Source of the DNA: Bacteroidales bacterium | GTDB lineage: Bacteria > Bacteroidota > Bacteroidia > Bacteroidales > CG2-30-32-10 | DNA: 64,000 nt | Assembly: GCA_035353855.1 (NCBI GenBank) | Contig: DAOQAK010000012.1 | Span: forward strand, 8,383-72,382 | Direction: 5' to 3' | In this document: in pieces, positions 1 through 9,800 of the stretch | How positions within the stretch are numbered: the stretch's first letter is position 1 | How the letters are laid out: the number at the start of each line of letters is the position of its first letter | Notes under the pieces: model-generated | Told to the model about the DNA's origin: nothing | The model's input: the letters and a program-made list of their open reading frames with translations, nothing else | Databases searched by the model: none | Position numbers and translations under genes: made by a program

Positions 1-45
1 GGTGCTCGAAGGCGAAATACAACCTTTGGTTTACGAATAAAATAG
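1..45 (+). CDS. 3' end of a truncated upstream gene (unidentified)
   Basis: The window appears to open inside a gene. A frame from base 1 stays open to a TAG at 43-45, and a second frame ends with TAA at 38-40. Either could be the end of a gene that the hairpin at 69-90 terminates. The tail is too short to assign a family, and strand and frame are inferred only from the terminator that follows. Confidence 0.25.
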   Translation, partial: GARRRNTTFGLRIK

Positions 46-68
46 TTATCCTTAAATCCTTCTATTTT

Positions 69-99
69 AGCCTGTTTCACAAAACAGGCTATTTTTTTT
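69..99 (+). terminator. Rho-independent terminator of the upstream gene
   Basis: A perfect 9-bp stem (69-77 with 82-90) has a 4-base loop and is followed by a run of eight T's. It insulates the PadR promoter that follows from the gene entering the window. Confidence 0.8.
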
Positions 100-107
100 G
101 AAAAAAC

Positions 108-139
108 TTGACTTTTAAAATCAGAATATACTATATTTG
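108..139 (+). promoter_or_regulatory. Bacteroidota-type promoter of the padR operon
   Basis: TTG at 108-110 is followed after 21 bases by TATATTTG at 132-139, which fits the Bacteroidota sigma consensus (TTTG, 17-23 bases, TANNTTTG). Transcription would start near 146, giving a leader of about 15 bases before the ATG at 161. A TTG codon at 137 that would lengthen the reading frame lies inside the -7 element and therefore cannot be the start. Confidence 0.7.
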
Positions 140-160
140 CAATATATAAGATTATATCAT

Positions 161-538
161 ATGAAAAATTCTGATACAAAAAAAGAAATGATATCGAAAG
201 AACTTTTAAAAGGTTCATTGAAATCGATAGTACTAAAGCTATTGTCTGAAAACAATAAGATGTATGGCTATGAGATTACTCAGAAAGTGGAAGAGATCAC
301 TGGCGGAAGGATCAAACTTACGTTTGGTGCACTTTATCCTATTCTCCACAAGCTTGAAACAGATGGTTCTGTTGTAACAGAATCGGAAATAATCAATGGT
401 CGAGTAAGAATTTACTACAAGCTTACCAAAACAGGAAAAAGCGTTGCTAAAGAAAAAATAAAAGAATTACAGGAATTCATTGAAATGATTAGTGTTTTAT
501 TAAAACCCGGATTTAGCCTTGAGTTATGCAAAATTTAA
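161..538 (+). CDS. PadR-family transcriptional regulator
   Basis: A 125-residue cytoplasmic winged-helix protein. The PadR signature is clear: a helix followed by MYGYEI (residues 34-39), then the TFGALYPILHKLE recognition helix (about 54-66) and a wing ending in YYKLT. PadR proteins usually repress a neighbouring operon as dimers. The stop codon overlaps the ATG of the next gene by 13 bases, so the two are co-transcribed and probably translationally coupled; the likely target is its own operon with the two membrane proteins downstream. The ATG at 161 is preferred over an in-frame TTG at 137 because that codon sits inside the -7 promoter element. The inducing signal cannot be read from the sequence. 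Confidence 0.85.
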   Translation: MKNSDTKKEMISKELLKGSLKSIVLKLLSENNKMYGYEITQKVEEITGGRIKLTFGALYPILHKLETDGSVVTESEIINGRVRIYYKLTKTGKSVAKEKIKELQEFIEMISVLLKPGFSLELCKI

Positions 539-2031
539 CAGCGGCAAATATTGAAATTATAATTGAAGAAGTTACCAGGGCAAACATTACATTTTCTCAT
601 CTTCGTGAAGATTTGATTGACCATATCTGTTGCGAGATAGAAAACGAAATGCAGCAAGGTTCCAGCTTTGACAGGGCTTTTGAAAAAGTAAAAAACCTTT
701 TTGGAAACAAAGAATTAAAAAAAGTTCAGGAAGACACATTATTATTAATAGATAAAAAATACAGGCTTATGAAAAAAACAATGAAAATAGTCGGATGGAT
801 CTCCATGCTGATGATCACCGTTGGTGCTTTATTTAAAATTCAGCACTGGCCCGGGGCTGGACCTTTGCTGATTTTTGGATTCTTCTTTCTTGGGGCTATC
901 TTTTTTCCTTCAGCTTTATGGGTGATGCGAAAAGAATCAAAATTAAAAGGTAGCCTCTTCACTTATATCATCTCCATTATCGGGGGTATACTTTTTATTT
1001 TTGGTATTTTATTTAAGATACAACATTATCCATTTGATAAGTTATTTCTGATCATTGGCTTTTCGTCATTAGGGTTGATTTTAATTCCTTCTATACTCAT
1101 TTTAAAACTTCGTGATGAAAATACCAGGAATCATAAAGGTACTTATATTATCGGGGCTATTTCGCTAATAATTTATCTCGCAGGAATGCTCTTTAAAATA
1201 GTGCATTGGCCCGGAGCTCTTCCCTGCCTTATTGTTGGCGCTATAGGGTTAACCACAATATTTTTTCCTTTATTCACAATGAAAGTATATAAAAATGCAG
1301 AAAACATAAAAGCAAGTTTTCTTTTTTTATGTACCGGAATTTTATTTTTCAATATGTTCAGCCTTTTGCTTGCTATAAATGTTTCAAAAGATGTATTAAG
1401 CCTTTTTATTAAACCCGGAACAGAAATTATTAAGACAGCAACTATTCTTGAAAATAAAAGCAATGCGTTGTCAGAAGAAATCATGACAGATTCTTTAATA
1501 CAGGATACTGTGAAATCAAAAATAAAAAATATTGTAACAATGTCGGACGGAGTGTTCAATTTTATTGAAGATATCAAAACAGAAATAATATCAAAAGTAG
1601 ATGTGGTAACTATGGATGAAGCAAAAGCAGCAACAAAAAAAACATCATTAATAATAAATAAGGATGGGGGCGAAGCTTCAATGCATGTCCTTCTGGGTAA
1701 TACAGAAGATTTTAAAAGTGGCAAAGCATCGGAAATGAAAACGAAAATAAAAACTTTAAAAAATACATTATTGAATTATTGCATCAGCGATGAAGATGCT
1801 GTAACTATAATTTCAAAAGCGCTTGAAATAAAAGATTCAGTATTTATTAAAGAAGAAGGAAAATATTTCTGCTGGGAACTTATTAATTTTTATCATCTGC
1901 CTTTACTTCCAACAATAGATAAGCTTTGTTTTTTTCAGAGGAATGTTCGGTTTGCAGAACTTGAAACGCTTGAAAGTCTTAATTCAAGATACTTTGTAGA
2001 TAATCGGAACACGGTAAATAAAACAAAATAA
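526..2031 (+). CDS. Membrane protein with three GldL-like LFK-x-x-H-W-P repeats
   Basis: A 501-residue inner-membrane protein of unknown function. Residues 1-80 are soluble and helical and resemble the prefix domain of membrane proteins found beside PadR regulators. Three membrane units follow, with G-[AIM]-LFKI-x-H-[WY]-P at about residues 100, 160 and 220, a period of 60 residues. Each pairs a transmembrane segment ending in this motif with a second segment. The same motif occurs in the gliding/T9SS motor protein GldL, but only once there. A further membrane segment lies at about 265-285, and the C-terminal half (290-501) looks soluble and possibly coiled. The ATG overlaps the end of padR. 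A related gene follows after 23 bases. A periplasmic sensing role is possible but not shown. Confidence 0.7.
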   Translation: MQNLTAANIEIIIEEVTRANITFSHLREDLIDHICCEIENEMQQGSSFDRAFEKVKNLFGNKELKKVQEDTLLLIDKKYRLMKKTMKIVGWISMLMITVGALFKIQHWPGAGPLLIFGFFFLGAIFFPSALWVMRKESKLKGSLFTYIISIIGGILFIFGILFKIQHYPFDKLFLIIGFSSLGLILIPSILILKLRDENTRNHKGTYIIGAISLIIYLAGMLFKIVHWPGALPCLIVGAIGLTTIFFPLFTMKVYKNAENIKASFLFLCTGILFFNMFSLLLAINVSKDVLSLFIKPGTEIIKTATILENKSNALSEEIMTDSLIQDTVKSKIKNIVTMSDGVFNFIEDIKTEIISKVDVVTMDEAKAATKKTSLIINKDGGEASMHVLLGNTEDFKSGKASEMKTKIKTLKNTLLNYCISDEDAVTIISKALEIKDSVFIKEEGKYFCWELINFYHLPLLPTIDKLCFFQRNVRFAELETLESLNSRYFVDNRNTVNKTK

Positions 2032-2054
2032 TAAAATTTTAAATTATATAACTT

Positions 2055-3083
2055 ATGAAAAAGTTCATCTTAGTTTCAGGAATAGTATTCATCAATATTT
2101 TTGTAATTGGTGCATTATTCAAGGTTTTGCATTGGCCTTTTGCAAGTATCCTTGTAACGTTTGGACTTGGATTGTTCAGTCTTGGATTTTTGCCATTGGC
2201 ATTCATACAAAGCTATAAAGGAAATGAAAGAAAAAATAAATCATTGTATATAGCTGGTTTTATTTGTGCATTCATTTGTTTTATGGGGGCTCTTTTTAAA
2301 ATCCAGCATTGGCCTGGAGCAAATTGGTTTCTGATTGTTGGAGTTCCTTTGCCTTTTCTTTATTTCCTGCCGGTATATATTTATAACCATAATAAATCTA
2401 AAGAAAATTCTTCAGTAAATTTTCTTGGAGTAATGTTCCTGATGGTATATATTGCAGTTTTCAGTGCTATCCTTGCCGTGAATGTGAGTCGTGACATTCT
2501 TAATGCATTTAATATTGTTTATAATGATAATGCGAAAACCAATGATTTATTATCAGTAAAAAACACATTAAAGTATGAAGCTCTTGAAAAATCAGGTATT
2601 GCAGCTAATAAAGAAAAAATTATTCAACTTAAAATAAAATCGGAAACTTTGTGTACCCAAATCGATAATATAAAAATTGAATTGGTAAAATCTGTTGAAG
2701 GCAATGATTCACCTGCTATTGAACCCGGAAATAAAATTTATACATCAGCAATTATGGCAAAAGATGAATCAATTCGCACTAAAAAAATAATGAGAGGTAT
2801 TAATGAAATTTCAGGAAGAGCTGCTGAATTGAAAGTTCTGGTTAGCAACTACCGCGAGTATCTTAAATCATTTGTCGGGAACAATGATTCCAGTATAAAA
2901 ATTATTGATGAATTACTTAGTACTTCTGATATAACCGATACATATAATGGTGAAGTAAACACATTAAAATGGGAAGATTCCTTTTTCCCTTATGGAGCAT
3001 ATATTGTAACCGTGCTTGGAAACCTGGGTAGTATTGAAACTAATGTGAAAATGGCTGAAGCAGAAGCATTGGAGACAATTTAA
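2055..3083 (+). CDS. Paralogous membrane protein with two LFK-x-x-H-W-P repeats
   Basis: A 342-residue protein sharing the membrane module of its upstream neighbour. GALFKVLHWP lies at about residue 19 and GALFKIQHWP at about residue 78, a period of 59. Another membrane segment at about 120-145 ends in an AVNVSRDIL stretch that closely matches AINVSKDVL in the neighbour, so the two are paralogues. It lacks the N-terminal soluble prefix. The rest (about 145-342) is predicted soluble and helical. It is the last gene of the PadR operon. Function unknown. Confidence 0.7.
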   Translation: MKKFILVSGIVFINIFVIGALFKVLHWPFASILVTFGLGLFSLGFLPLAFIQSYKGNERKNKSLYIAGFICAFICFMGALFKIQHWPGANWFLIVGVPLPFLYFLPVYIYNHNKSKENSSVNFLGVMFLMVYIAVFSAILAVNVSRDILNAFNIVYNDNAKTNDLLSVKNTLKYEALEKSGIAANKEKIIQLKIKSETLCTQIDNIKIELVKSVEGNDSPAIEPGNKIYTSAIMAKDESIRTKKIMRGINEISGRAAELKVLVSNYREYLKSFVGNNDSSIKIIDELLSTSDITDTYNGEVNTLKWEDSFFPYGAYIVTVLGNLGSIETNVKMAEAEALETI

Positions 3084-3108
3084 AACCTAAACATTATTAA
3101 ATAAAAAG

Positions 3109-3158
3109 CCTCAGAGAATAGTAAAGATAAGTGCAGCAGAGTTCTTTGAGGTTTTTTA
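3109..3158 (+). terminator. Probable terminator of the padR operon
   Basis: CCTCAGAGA (3109-3117) pairs with TCTTTGAGG (3143-3151) with one G-U pair. The loop is 25 bases and a T-run follows. The long loop makes it a weaker call than the other terminators here. Confidence 0.5.
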
Positions 3159-3175
3159 TATAAATAGTATTGTGT

Positions 3176-3742
3176 TTAATGCATTAACCAGTTTTCAATT
3201 ATTTTTTCACCATGGGGAGTCATTACAGATTCCGGATGGAATTGCAAACCTCTTACATCGTAGTATTTATGGGCTAATCCCATTATTAGCCCATCCTTGT
3301 TCTTAGCTATAATTTTTAATGATGATGGTAAATCATTTTCATTTACTGCCCAAGAATGATATAATCCAACTTCAATATCAGAGGGGATCTCATGAAATAA
3401 ATAATCAGAGATGTCGATAATGATTTTTTCTTTTTTACCATGTAAAGGTTTGGTTAAATTATAAATACTTCCGCCAAAAACTTCCGCAATTGCCTGATGT
3501 CCTAAGCAAATTCCAAGTATGCTTTTTGTAGCTGAAAATTTTTTTATTATTTCATTCATCTTTCCTGCTTCAGAAGGTAAGCCTGGTCCGGGAGAAAATA
3601 ATATCTTATCGAAATTTTGCACATCATCAATATCAATATCATCATTTTTAAATACTTGAAAATAAAAATCAGAAAAGTTTCCAATGATTTGAACTAAATT
3701 AAAAGTAAAAGAATCATGATTATCTATGATGCAAATGCTCAT
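3176..3742 (-). CDS. pabA: Aminodeoxychorismate/anthranilate synthase glutaminase subunit
   Basis: A 188-residue class I glutamine amidotransferase that supplies ammonia to the synthase subunit. It begins IDNHDSFTFNL, the family start; the nucleophile Cys79 lies in GICLGHQ, and His169/Glu171 in FHPES complete the triad. The PGPG oxyanion segment is at about 51-54. TrpG and PabA are indistinguishable by sequence, but the divergent neighbour has the PabB-type lysine motif and a PabC-like gene follows it, so folate synthesis (4-amino-4-deoxychorismate) is the likely role; dual use in tryptophan synthesis is possible. Its ATG lies only 18 bases from the pabB start on the other strand. Confidence 0.88.
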   Translation of the reverse strand: MSICIIDNHDSFTFNLVQIIGNFSDFYFQVFKNDDIDIDDVQNFDKILFSPGPGLPSEAGKMNEIIKKFSATKSILGICLGHQAIAEVFGGSIYNLTKPLHGKKEKIIIDISDYLFHEIPSDIEVGLYHSWAVNENDLPSSLKIIAKNKDGLIMGLAHKYYDVRGLQFHPESVMTPHGEKIIENWLMH

Positions 3743-3760
3743 TTTATTTATTATATTTGT

Positions 3761-4741
3761 ATGATGACGAATACCGATGCAATAATATGTAAAATGAATG
3801 AATTTGGGAAAAATAAAATCCCCTTTCTGTTCATCATTGATTTTAATTGTACCTGGCCTGTTATTATTCCTTTATCTGAGATCAAAAGCGAAAATATTTT
3901 ATATAACATAAATGGTTTTACAAATACAACGAAACCACTTGTTGAAAATAAAGAAATACATATTAAAAAATTTCCGCTTGCTTATAATGATTTTCTTAAC
4001 TCATACAGCAAAGTTCAGAAACATTTGCACTTTGGGAATTCATACCTGGTTAACCTGACATTTGAAACACCTATAAAAATAAATCTTACTTTAAAAGAAA
4101 TTTTTTATTTGTCACGATCAAAATATAAACTTTTATTCAACGATGATTTTGTGGTTTTTTCACCTGAAATATTTGTTAAGATTGATGATACAGGAGTTAT
4201 TTCTTCTTATCCGATGAAAGGCACTATTGATGCTACAACAGAAAAAGCAGAAGAAAAAATAATCAATGACAAAAAAGAATTTGCTGAACATTGTACTATT
4301 GTTGATTTAATTCGAAACGATTTAAGCATGGTAGCAAAAAATGTTTATGTGAAACGCTTCAGGTATATCGATCGCATTGAAACATCTGAAAAACCTTTGC
4401 TTCAGGTGAGTTCTGAAATATGCGGACAATTACCAAAATTATATTATGAAAATATAGGAACCATTATAGCTGCATTATTACCGGCAGGTTCTGTAAGTGG
4501 TGCGCCAAAAAATAAAACCATTGAAATTATTAACGAATCAGAAACATACAGCAGGAAATATTATACAGGAATTTTTGGATATTTTGATGGCTCAATGCTC
4601 GATAGTGGCGTGATGATTCGTTTTATTGAAAAGCGTGACGGAAAATATTTTTATAAAAGTGGCGGAGGTATTACAGTAAACAGTAATCCTGAAAATGAAT
4701 ACCAGGAAATGATAGACAAAATATATGTACCAGCTTCTTGA
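3761..4741 (+). CDS. pabB: Aminodeoxychorismate synthase component I
   Basis: About 326 residues, a chorismate-binding enzyme that aminates chorismate to 4-amino-4-deoxychorismate. The YPMKGT motif carries the PabB-specific lysine (about residue 153), which distinguishes it from TrpE; PAGSVSGAPK lies at about 241-250. It is shorter than E. coli PabB because the N-terminal domain is reduced, as in other Bacteroidota. The start is uncertain: ATG at 3761, 3764 or 3794. TATATTTG at 3752-3759 could be a -7 element, which would favour 3794, whereas family similarity allows a few residues before MNEFGKNK. The 3' end overlaps the pabC-like gene by 17 bases. Confidence 0.85.
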   Translation: MMTNTDAIICKMNEFGKNKIPFLFIIDFNCTWPVIIPLSEIKSENILYNINGFTNTTKPLVENKEIHIKKFPLAYNDFLNSYSKVQKHLHFGNSYLVNLTFETPIKINLTLKEIFYLSRSKYKLLFNDDFVVFSPEIFVKIDDTGVISSYPMKGTIDATTEKAEEKIINDKKEFAEHCTIVDLIRNDLSMVAKNVYVKRFRYIDRIETSEKPLLQVSSEICGQLPKLYYENIGTIIAALLPAGSVSGAPKNKTIEIINESETYSRKYYTGIFGYFDGSMLDSGVMIRFIEKRDGKYFYKSGGGITVNSNPENEYQEMIDKIYVPAS

Positions 4742-5321
4742 AACCATAAAACTGGAAAAGGGCCAGGTTTGTAATCTTCGTTATCATCAGCGGCGTGTTG
4801 ATGATAGCAGAATGATTTTGTTTAATATTAAAGAGCAGCTTGACATTGAACCTGCAATCAATGTACCTTTAAGAGCCAGGCAGGGAGTTTACAAGTGCCG
4901 CATTGTATATGGGAAAGAGATAAATGATATTCAGTATATTCCTTATTTGACAAAAAAAATAAAATCTTTGCAATTGGTTGAGGATAACGAAATCGATTAT
5001 AAATTTAAATACGCAAATCGAGAATGTTTTGACAGCCTGCTTGATGATTGTATCTATGATGAAATACTAATTATTAGAAATGGTTTTATTACCGATACTT
5101 CTTTTTCAAATATAATTTTCTTTGATGGAAATCGATGGTATACTCCGGCATCCCCATTATTAAAGGGAACTAAGCGGCAGCAGCTTCTTGACGAAGGAAA
5201 AATATTTGCAGAAGAAATTCGTCCTTCCGATTTAAAACATTTTTCAAAAGCCATGCTTATAAATTCCATGCTCGATTTTAATTTGAAGCGCATGATCCCT
5301 ATATGCGATATTGTTGTTTAA
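4725..5321 (+). CDS. pabC: Class IV aminotransferase, probable aminodeoxychorismate lyase
   Basis: A 198-residue PLP fold type IV enzyme expected to convert aminodeoxychorismate to para-aminobenzoate plus pyruvate. Lys95 in FKYANR is in the position of the PLP Schiff-base lysine (compare KHLNR in E. coli PabC). The DEILIIRNGFITDTSFSNIIFF segment matches the cofactor-phosphate region, although the usual EG-T-SN reads TDTSFSN. It is shorter than typical PabC (about 270) mainly at the N-terminus. Its position overlapping pabB is the main reason for choosing lyase over a branched-chain or D-amino-acid transaminase. Confidence 0.75.
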   Translation: MYQLLETIKLEKGQVCNLRYHQRRVDDSRMILFNIKEQLDIEPAINVPLRARQGVYKCRIVYGKEINDIQYIPYLTKKIKSLQLVEDNEIDYKFKYANRECFDSLLDDCIYDEILIIRNGFITDTSFSNIIFFDGNRWYTPASPLLKGTKRQQLLDEGKIFAEEIRPSDLKHFSKAMLINSMLDFNLKRMIPICDIVV

Positions 5322-5351
5322 AGAAATGTGTTGAGATTTTATTTTAAATTA

Positions 5352-5380
5352 AAAAGGCTGTCTTTTTGAGACAGCCTTTT
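5352..5380. terminator. Bidirectional terminator between pabC and susD
   Basis: A perfect 12-bp stem, AAAAGGCTGTCT (5352-5363) with AGACAGCCTTTT (5369-5380), has a 5-base loop. The A-run on one side and T-run on the other let it work for the convergent pabC (plus) and susD-like (minus) transcripts. Confidence 0.85.
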
Positions 5381-5400
5381 ATGAAGATAAATATTATTTG

Positions 5401-6843
5401 TTAATTTTTATCCCAGAATAATTTATGGCTAACTGCATCTCCGCCTGCTCCAAGAGCACTAACAGCAGCGTTAAAGTTAGCAGCATTAAGTGTTTGTTCT
5501 TCAACAGGGAAAGTATAACGTAAAGGAATAACTGATTTTGCATTTGGTGGTGCAACAAGAACCGGAAAATCTAATCTTCTCCATTCTGTCCATGCTTCAA
5601 AACCACGATTATAATATGCAAACCATTGCTGTATACCTATTTTTTCTTTCCATGAAGTTGAAGAATAAGCTATTTCAGGTTTAGCAAGGTAAGTAGCAAT
5701 ATCAGCGGGAGCTACACCCCAATATTCCATACTGGCTGTGATACCTGCATTATAATGATCAGCAGCAGTTCCGCTTCCAATATTATATCCTCTTTCAACA
5801 GCTTCTGCAAGTAAAAATTCAACTTCTGCATAATCGAAAATCATACCTTCAAAAGTTGCTGCTTGTATTGGAGAAGAAACATGAGAACATTTTGAATATC
5901 TATTCAACATTCCAAAAATTCCACCAACATAGGTTGTGGTACCGGTTTTATAAGTAAAATAAAACGGCATTCTTGGGTCGCCCAATGTATCCATATAATC
6001 AACAAGGGTATTAGCAGGAACAAAATCGTGTCTTCCGCTAGCAACCAAGTCAGTATAAACAGGATTTGAATTGGATTGAGCATCATCAGAATAAGGAAGA
6101 ACTGCGTTATCTGCATTTGAAGTAAATACATTTGGTGCAGCATCTTCAATTATAGTTTTGGCAAGAGCAGATTCAGCAGTAACATCTGATAAAATCATTC
6201 CCATATGCAATTTTAATGAATTGGCAAATTTATACCATGCTGCAACATCGCCGCCGTACATGTTATCACCGGAATCAAAACTTCCTTCAGAAGGATCCAT
6301 ATCAGCTATTGCAGTATTTAACCTTGAAATAAGGTCTTTATAAACTGTTAAGCCATCATCGTAAGCAGGTGTTTCATTTGTAACATCTAAAGCTTCAGAA
6401 TAAGGGATATTTCCAAATGTTTCAACTAAAGTACCCCATGCATATACAGATAAAACTTCAATAATAGCAAGTTTATTCTTTTTAATTGCCGGAGCTTCGT
6501 TAACATATTCTTTTTCTGAAATCAGCCTTTTAGATTCTTTTAAATTTTTAAGAATATTTAAATAAATAGCATCCCAAAAGTTATCAGGAATACTTCTGGT
6601 AACCAAATCATAATTAGATTCATCAGTATAGGTGGTTTCTGTCCACTGCTGAGTAAACATTCTAAAAATATTTTGGTTTACATTTGGGGTTACCATAATA
6701 TCAAAAATGTTCTTTTGTGCTCCTGTGAATAAAAGCTCTCCAGGAACGATTGAGGGGTCCTTTGTGTTTTTATTTAAATCTTCCAATTTCGTACAAGCAG
6801 AAAATGTCAGGAAGATTGTAAAAATTATCAATATCTTTTTCAT
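5401..6843 (-). CDS. SusD/RagB-family nutrient-binding outer-membrane lipoprotein
   Basis: A 480-residue surface lipoprotein forming the lid of a SusC transporter. The signal peptide ends in a lipobox with Cys17 (TFSAC). The mature part has the SusD-like layout: NTKDPS near the N-terminus, helical TPR-like segments, and a C-terminal region with WKEKIGIQQWFAYYNRGFEAWTEWRRLDFP, typical of the SusD-like group 2 proteins. It lies 12 bases after the susC-like gene in the same transcript. The substrate is unknown: no glycoside hydrolase or regulator is adjacent, so this may be a general oligomer uptake system rather than a polysaccharide locus. Confidence 0.9.
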   Translation of the reverse strand: MKKILIIFTIFLTFSACTKLEDLNKNTKDPSIVPGELLFTGAQKNIFDIMVTPNVNQNIFRMFTQQWTETTYTDESNYDLVTRSIPDNFWDAIYLNILKNLKESKRLISEKEYVNEAPAIKKNKLAIIEVLSVYAWGTLVETFGNIPYSEALDVTNETPAYDDGLTVYKDLISRLNTAIADMDPSEGSFDSGDNMYGGDVAAWYKFANSLKLHMGMILSDVTAESALAKTIIEDAAPNVFTSNADNAVLPYSDDAQSNSNPVYTDLVASGRHDFVPANTLVDYMDTLGDPRMPFYFTYKTGTTTYVGGIFGMLNRYSKCSHVSSPIQAATFEGMIFDYAEVEFLLAEAVERGYNIGSGTAADHYNAGITASMEYWGVAPADIATYLAKPEIAYSSTSWKEKIGIQQWFAYYNRGFEAWTEWRRLDFPVLVAPPNAKSVIPLRYTFPVEEQTLNAANFNAAVSALGAGGDAVSHKLFWDKN

Positions 6844-6855
6844 GTTTTGTATAAA

Positions 6856-9800
6856 TTAGAAGTTAAGTTTAACATTAAAACTAAAATCACGAGTTGATGG
6901 TAATGAACCTATAGTATAACCTTGTAAATTACCTGCTCCTAAACCGGATTCAGGATCTGCATAAGGTAAGTTTTTGAAGATTATCCATGGATTAGATGCA
7001 ATTAAACTAAAGGTAGCTCCAGTAATAAAGCATTTACTTAATTTATCAGATGGTAAAGTGTATGATAAACTTACTTCTCTTAATTTAACATAACTTGCAT
7101 CATAAACGAATTCTTTATTTGGATAACTTCCATAACCGAATCCACCAAAATTATAAGCATCTATTCTTGTTTGATTAATGCTTCCATCAGGATTAACGCC
7201 GTCAATGATATAGCCACCGCTAGCAGCAGTATAACCACCACTTACTATGCCATTTCCATCAGCATCGTACTGATTGAAATCAAGAGGATCTCTTACCGGA
7301 TTACCTAAGTCATTAGTATAATCTGTTTCAGGATACAAACCTGTTGCTAATCCATAATACATATCAAGTGAGAAAATATCTCCACCTTTTTGTATATCAA
7401 CCAAGAAACTAAATGCCCAGTTTTTATAGGTAAATGTATTTGAAATACCTCCTGTCCAATCAGGATTAATATTTCCAATAATATTATCTGATGTTTCTGT
7501 TGCTATAGGAGCACCTGTTTCTGGGTCAAGAACTTTTTCACCATTAATATAAGTATAATCAGTTCCGTATATAACACCATAAGGTTCTCCAACCATTGCG
7601 TTAATGGTTACGCCACCTTGGTATGAACCAAGCTGTAAATTATCAACACCTTCCATTAATTCAAGAACTTTATTGTGATTTTTTGTCCAGTTAACATTAA
7701 TATCCCATTTAAAATTCTTTTGTTTAACCGGAGTACCATTTAAGGTTAATTCAATACCGCTATTTTGTAAATTTCCAGCATTAACAACTTCTAAAGCATA
7801 TCCTGTTGCTGTTGATATTGCCATAGGAAGAATCTGGTCAATGGTATTGGTTTTATAGATAGCTAAATCAAATCCAACTCTTCTGCCTAAGAAATTCATT
7901 TCTAACCCACCTTCAATACTCTTTGTCATTTCAGGTCTTAATTCTGGATTCTTTTTTGTTGATGGAACATCATAAATAGGACTATAGAATGGTGTTACAG
8001 CAGCGTAGTTATCTGTCAATTGATCAAAATCAGCACCATTGCCAACCTGTGCATAATTTAAACGAACTTTACCAAATGATAACCATGTAAGTTTTTTAGT
8101 AAATTCAGAAAAAACAAAGTTGGATGATATTGACGGATAATAATATTTACTTTTATCTACTGGTAAAGTAGAAGAATGGTCACGTCTTAATGTAGTTTCT
8201 AAATATAAATAGTTTTTGTATCCAAAAGAAGCATCAGCATAAACACCGTTAACTCCAATTGTAGTTGCTAATTCTCTTACTGAAAGAGGATCGTGACTGT
8301 TTCTTAATGAATATAAACCCGGAACTACTAAGCCGCCATTGGTTGCAGTAATAATCCTGTTATATTCTGTACGTCTGATATTGTTTCCTATAATACCTTT
8401 AAAACTTATATCTTCAGAAATATTTTTATTGAAATTCAACATTACATCATAGTTATATTCAGTGAAAGTAATATCTCTTCTTAAATAACCAGATTCCTGT
8501 TTATTTCTGCCACCACTACCATCGGTGGTAGTACCTATACCAAACTCGCTGGCGATACTTCCAACAGCTCTTCTTTCTTCCTGAGATTCATTGTATGAAT
8601 CGCCTGCAACTCTTCCGAATATATCAAACCAGTCATTTACTTTGTAATCTAATGACATATTTCCTGTAATACGATTTCTTCCATCATTTTCGTAGTTTTC
8701 ATAACGAGTCCAGTAATAATTGTCCCAATAAGCAGGTACCGGATCTATAGGATCGCAGTTCCATGTAACATTTCTGCCTGTTTTATCATAAGCATCCCAC
8801 TGGTCTTTCATGTCAACATTTGTTTCCATCCACTGACGGAATGAAGTGCAAATATTATCACTATATCCGGTAGAGTTACGGCCTGTAGCTTTTTGTGTAA
8901 GATAATTTGCAGAACCGGCTGCAGTTAATTTATCCGTTACTTTCCAACTTCCACTCAAATAGATATTATCTTTTATTAATTCACTATTTGGCATTAAGCC
9001 TTTTTGATTATAATTAGTATATGAAAGCCTGTATGAACCTACAGTTGTTGTGTTGTCAATAGATACTGTATTAGTAAATGTAATAGGATGATTAAAGAAA
9101 GTAACCGGACCATTTTCTGCGGCTACCCAAGGAGTAGCTTTAAGATAATTAGGTGATTCCGGATCTACAGCATCCCATTGGTATACTAAAAGATTTTCGT
9201 CAAATTTAGGACCGTATGAAGCATCATCTATAGTATTTGCCCATTGTTCATCAATACCATCGCCATTTAAATCTGCCGAAGTCCAATAATCACCATAACC
9301 TGCACCATAATTTTTCTGGTAAGTTGGGAAAGTTGTTTTATCTACGAAACCTACAGTAATTCCAGAGTTTAATGTAACTCCAATCCCTTTTTTTCCAACT
9401 TTGCTTCCTGATCCTTTTTTAGTAGTAATCATGATTACACCATTTGCAGCGCGTGAGCCGTAAAGAGCTGTAGCGGCAGCACCTTTAAGAACGTTGATTG
9501 ATTCAATGTCATCAGGATTAATATCTGATGCGGCGTTACCATAATCGAATCCTTGTCCGGCCTGTTGCTGTGATGTTGTGTTTGAAACATCATTACTAAT
9601 AGGAACACCATCAACAACAAATAAAGCCTGGTTGTTTCCGGTTAGTGATTTAGCACCACGAATCTGGATATTTGTAGATCCTCCAATATTAGTAGTCTTT
9701 TTTACTTGTACTCCAGATATCTTACCGGAAAGAGAATTGACAAAGTTATCGGTTTTAACCGTATTTACTAAGTCTCCCTTTAATTCCTGAGTAGCATAAC

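Noticed and set aside
137..160. TTG-initiated extension of the PadR gene
   Set aside because: The TTG lies inside the -7 promoter element, and the added residues are not part of the PadR domain.
1173..1724. 183-codon minus-strand frame inside the GldL-motif membrane gene
   Set aside because: A shadow of the real gene: the plus-strand frame has clear membrane repeats, and the minus frame has no motif or start context.
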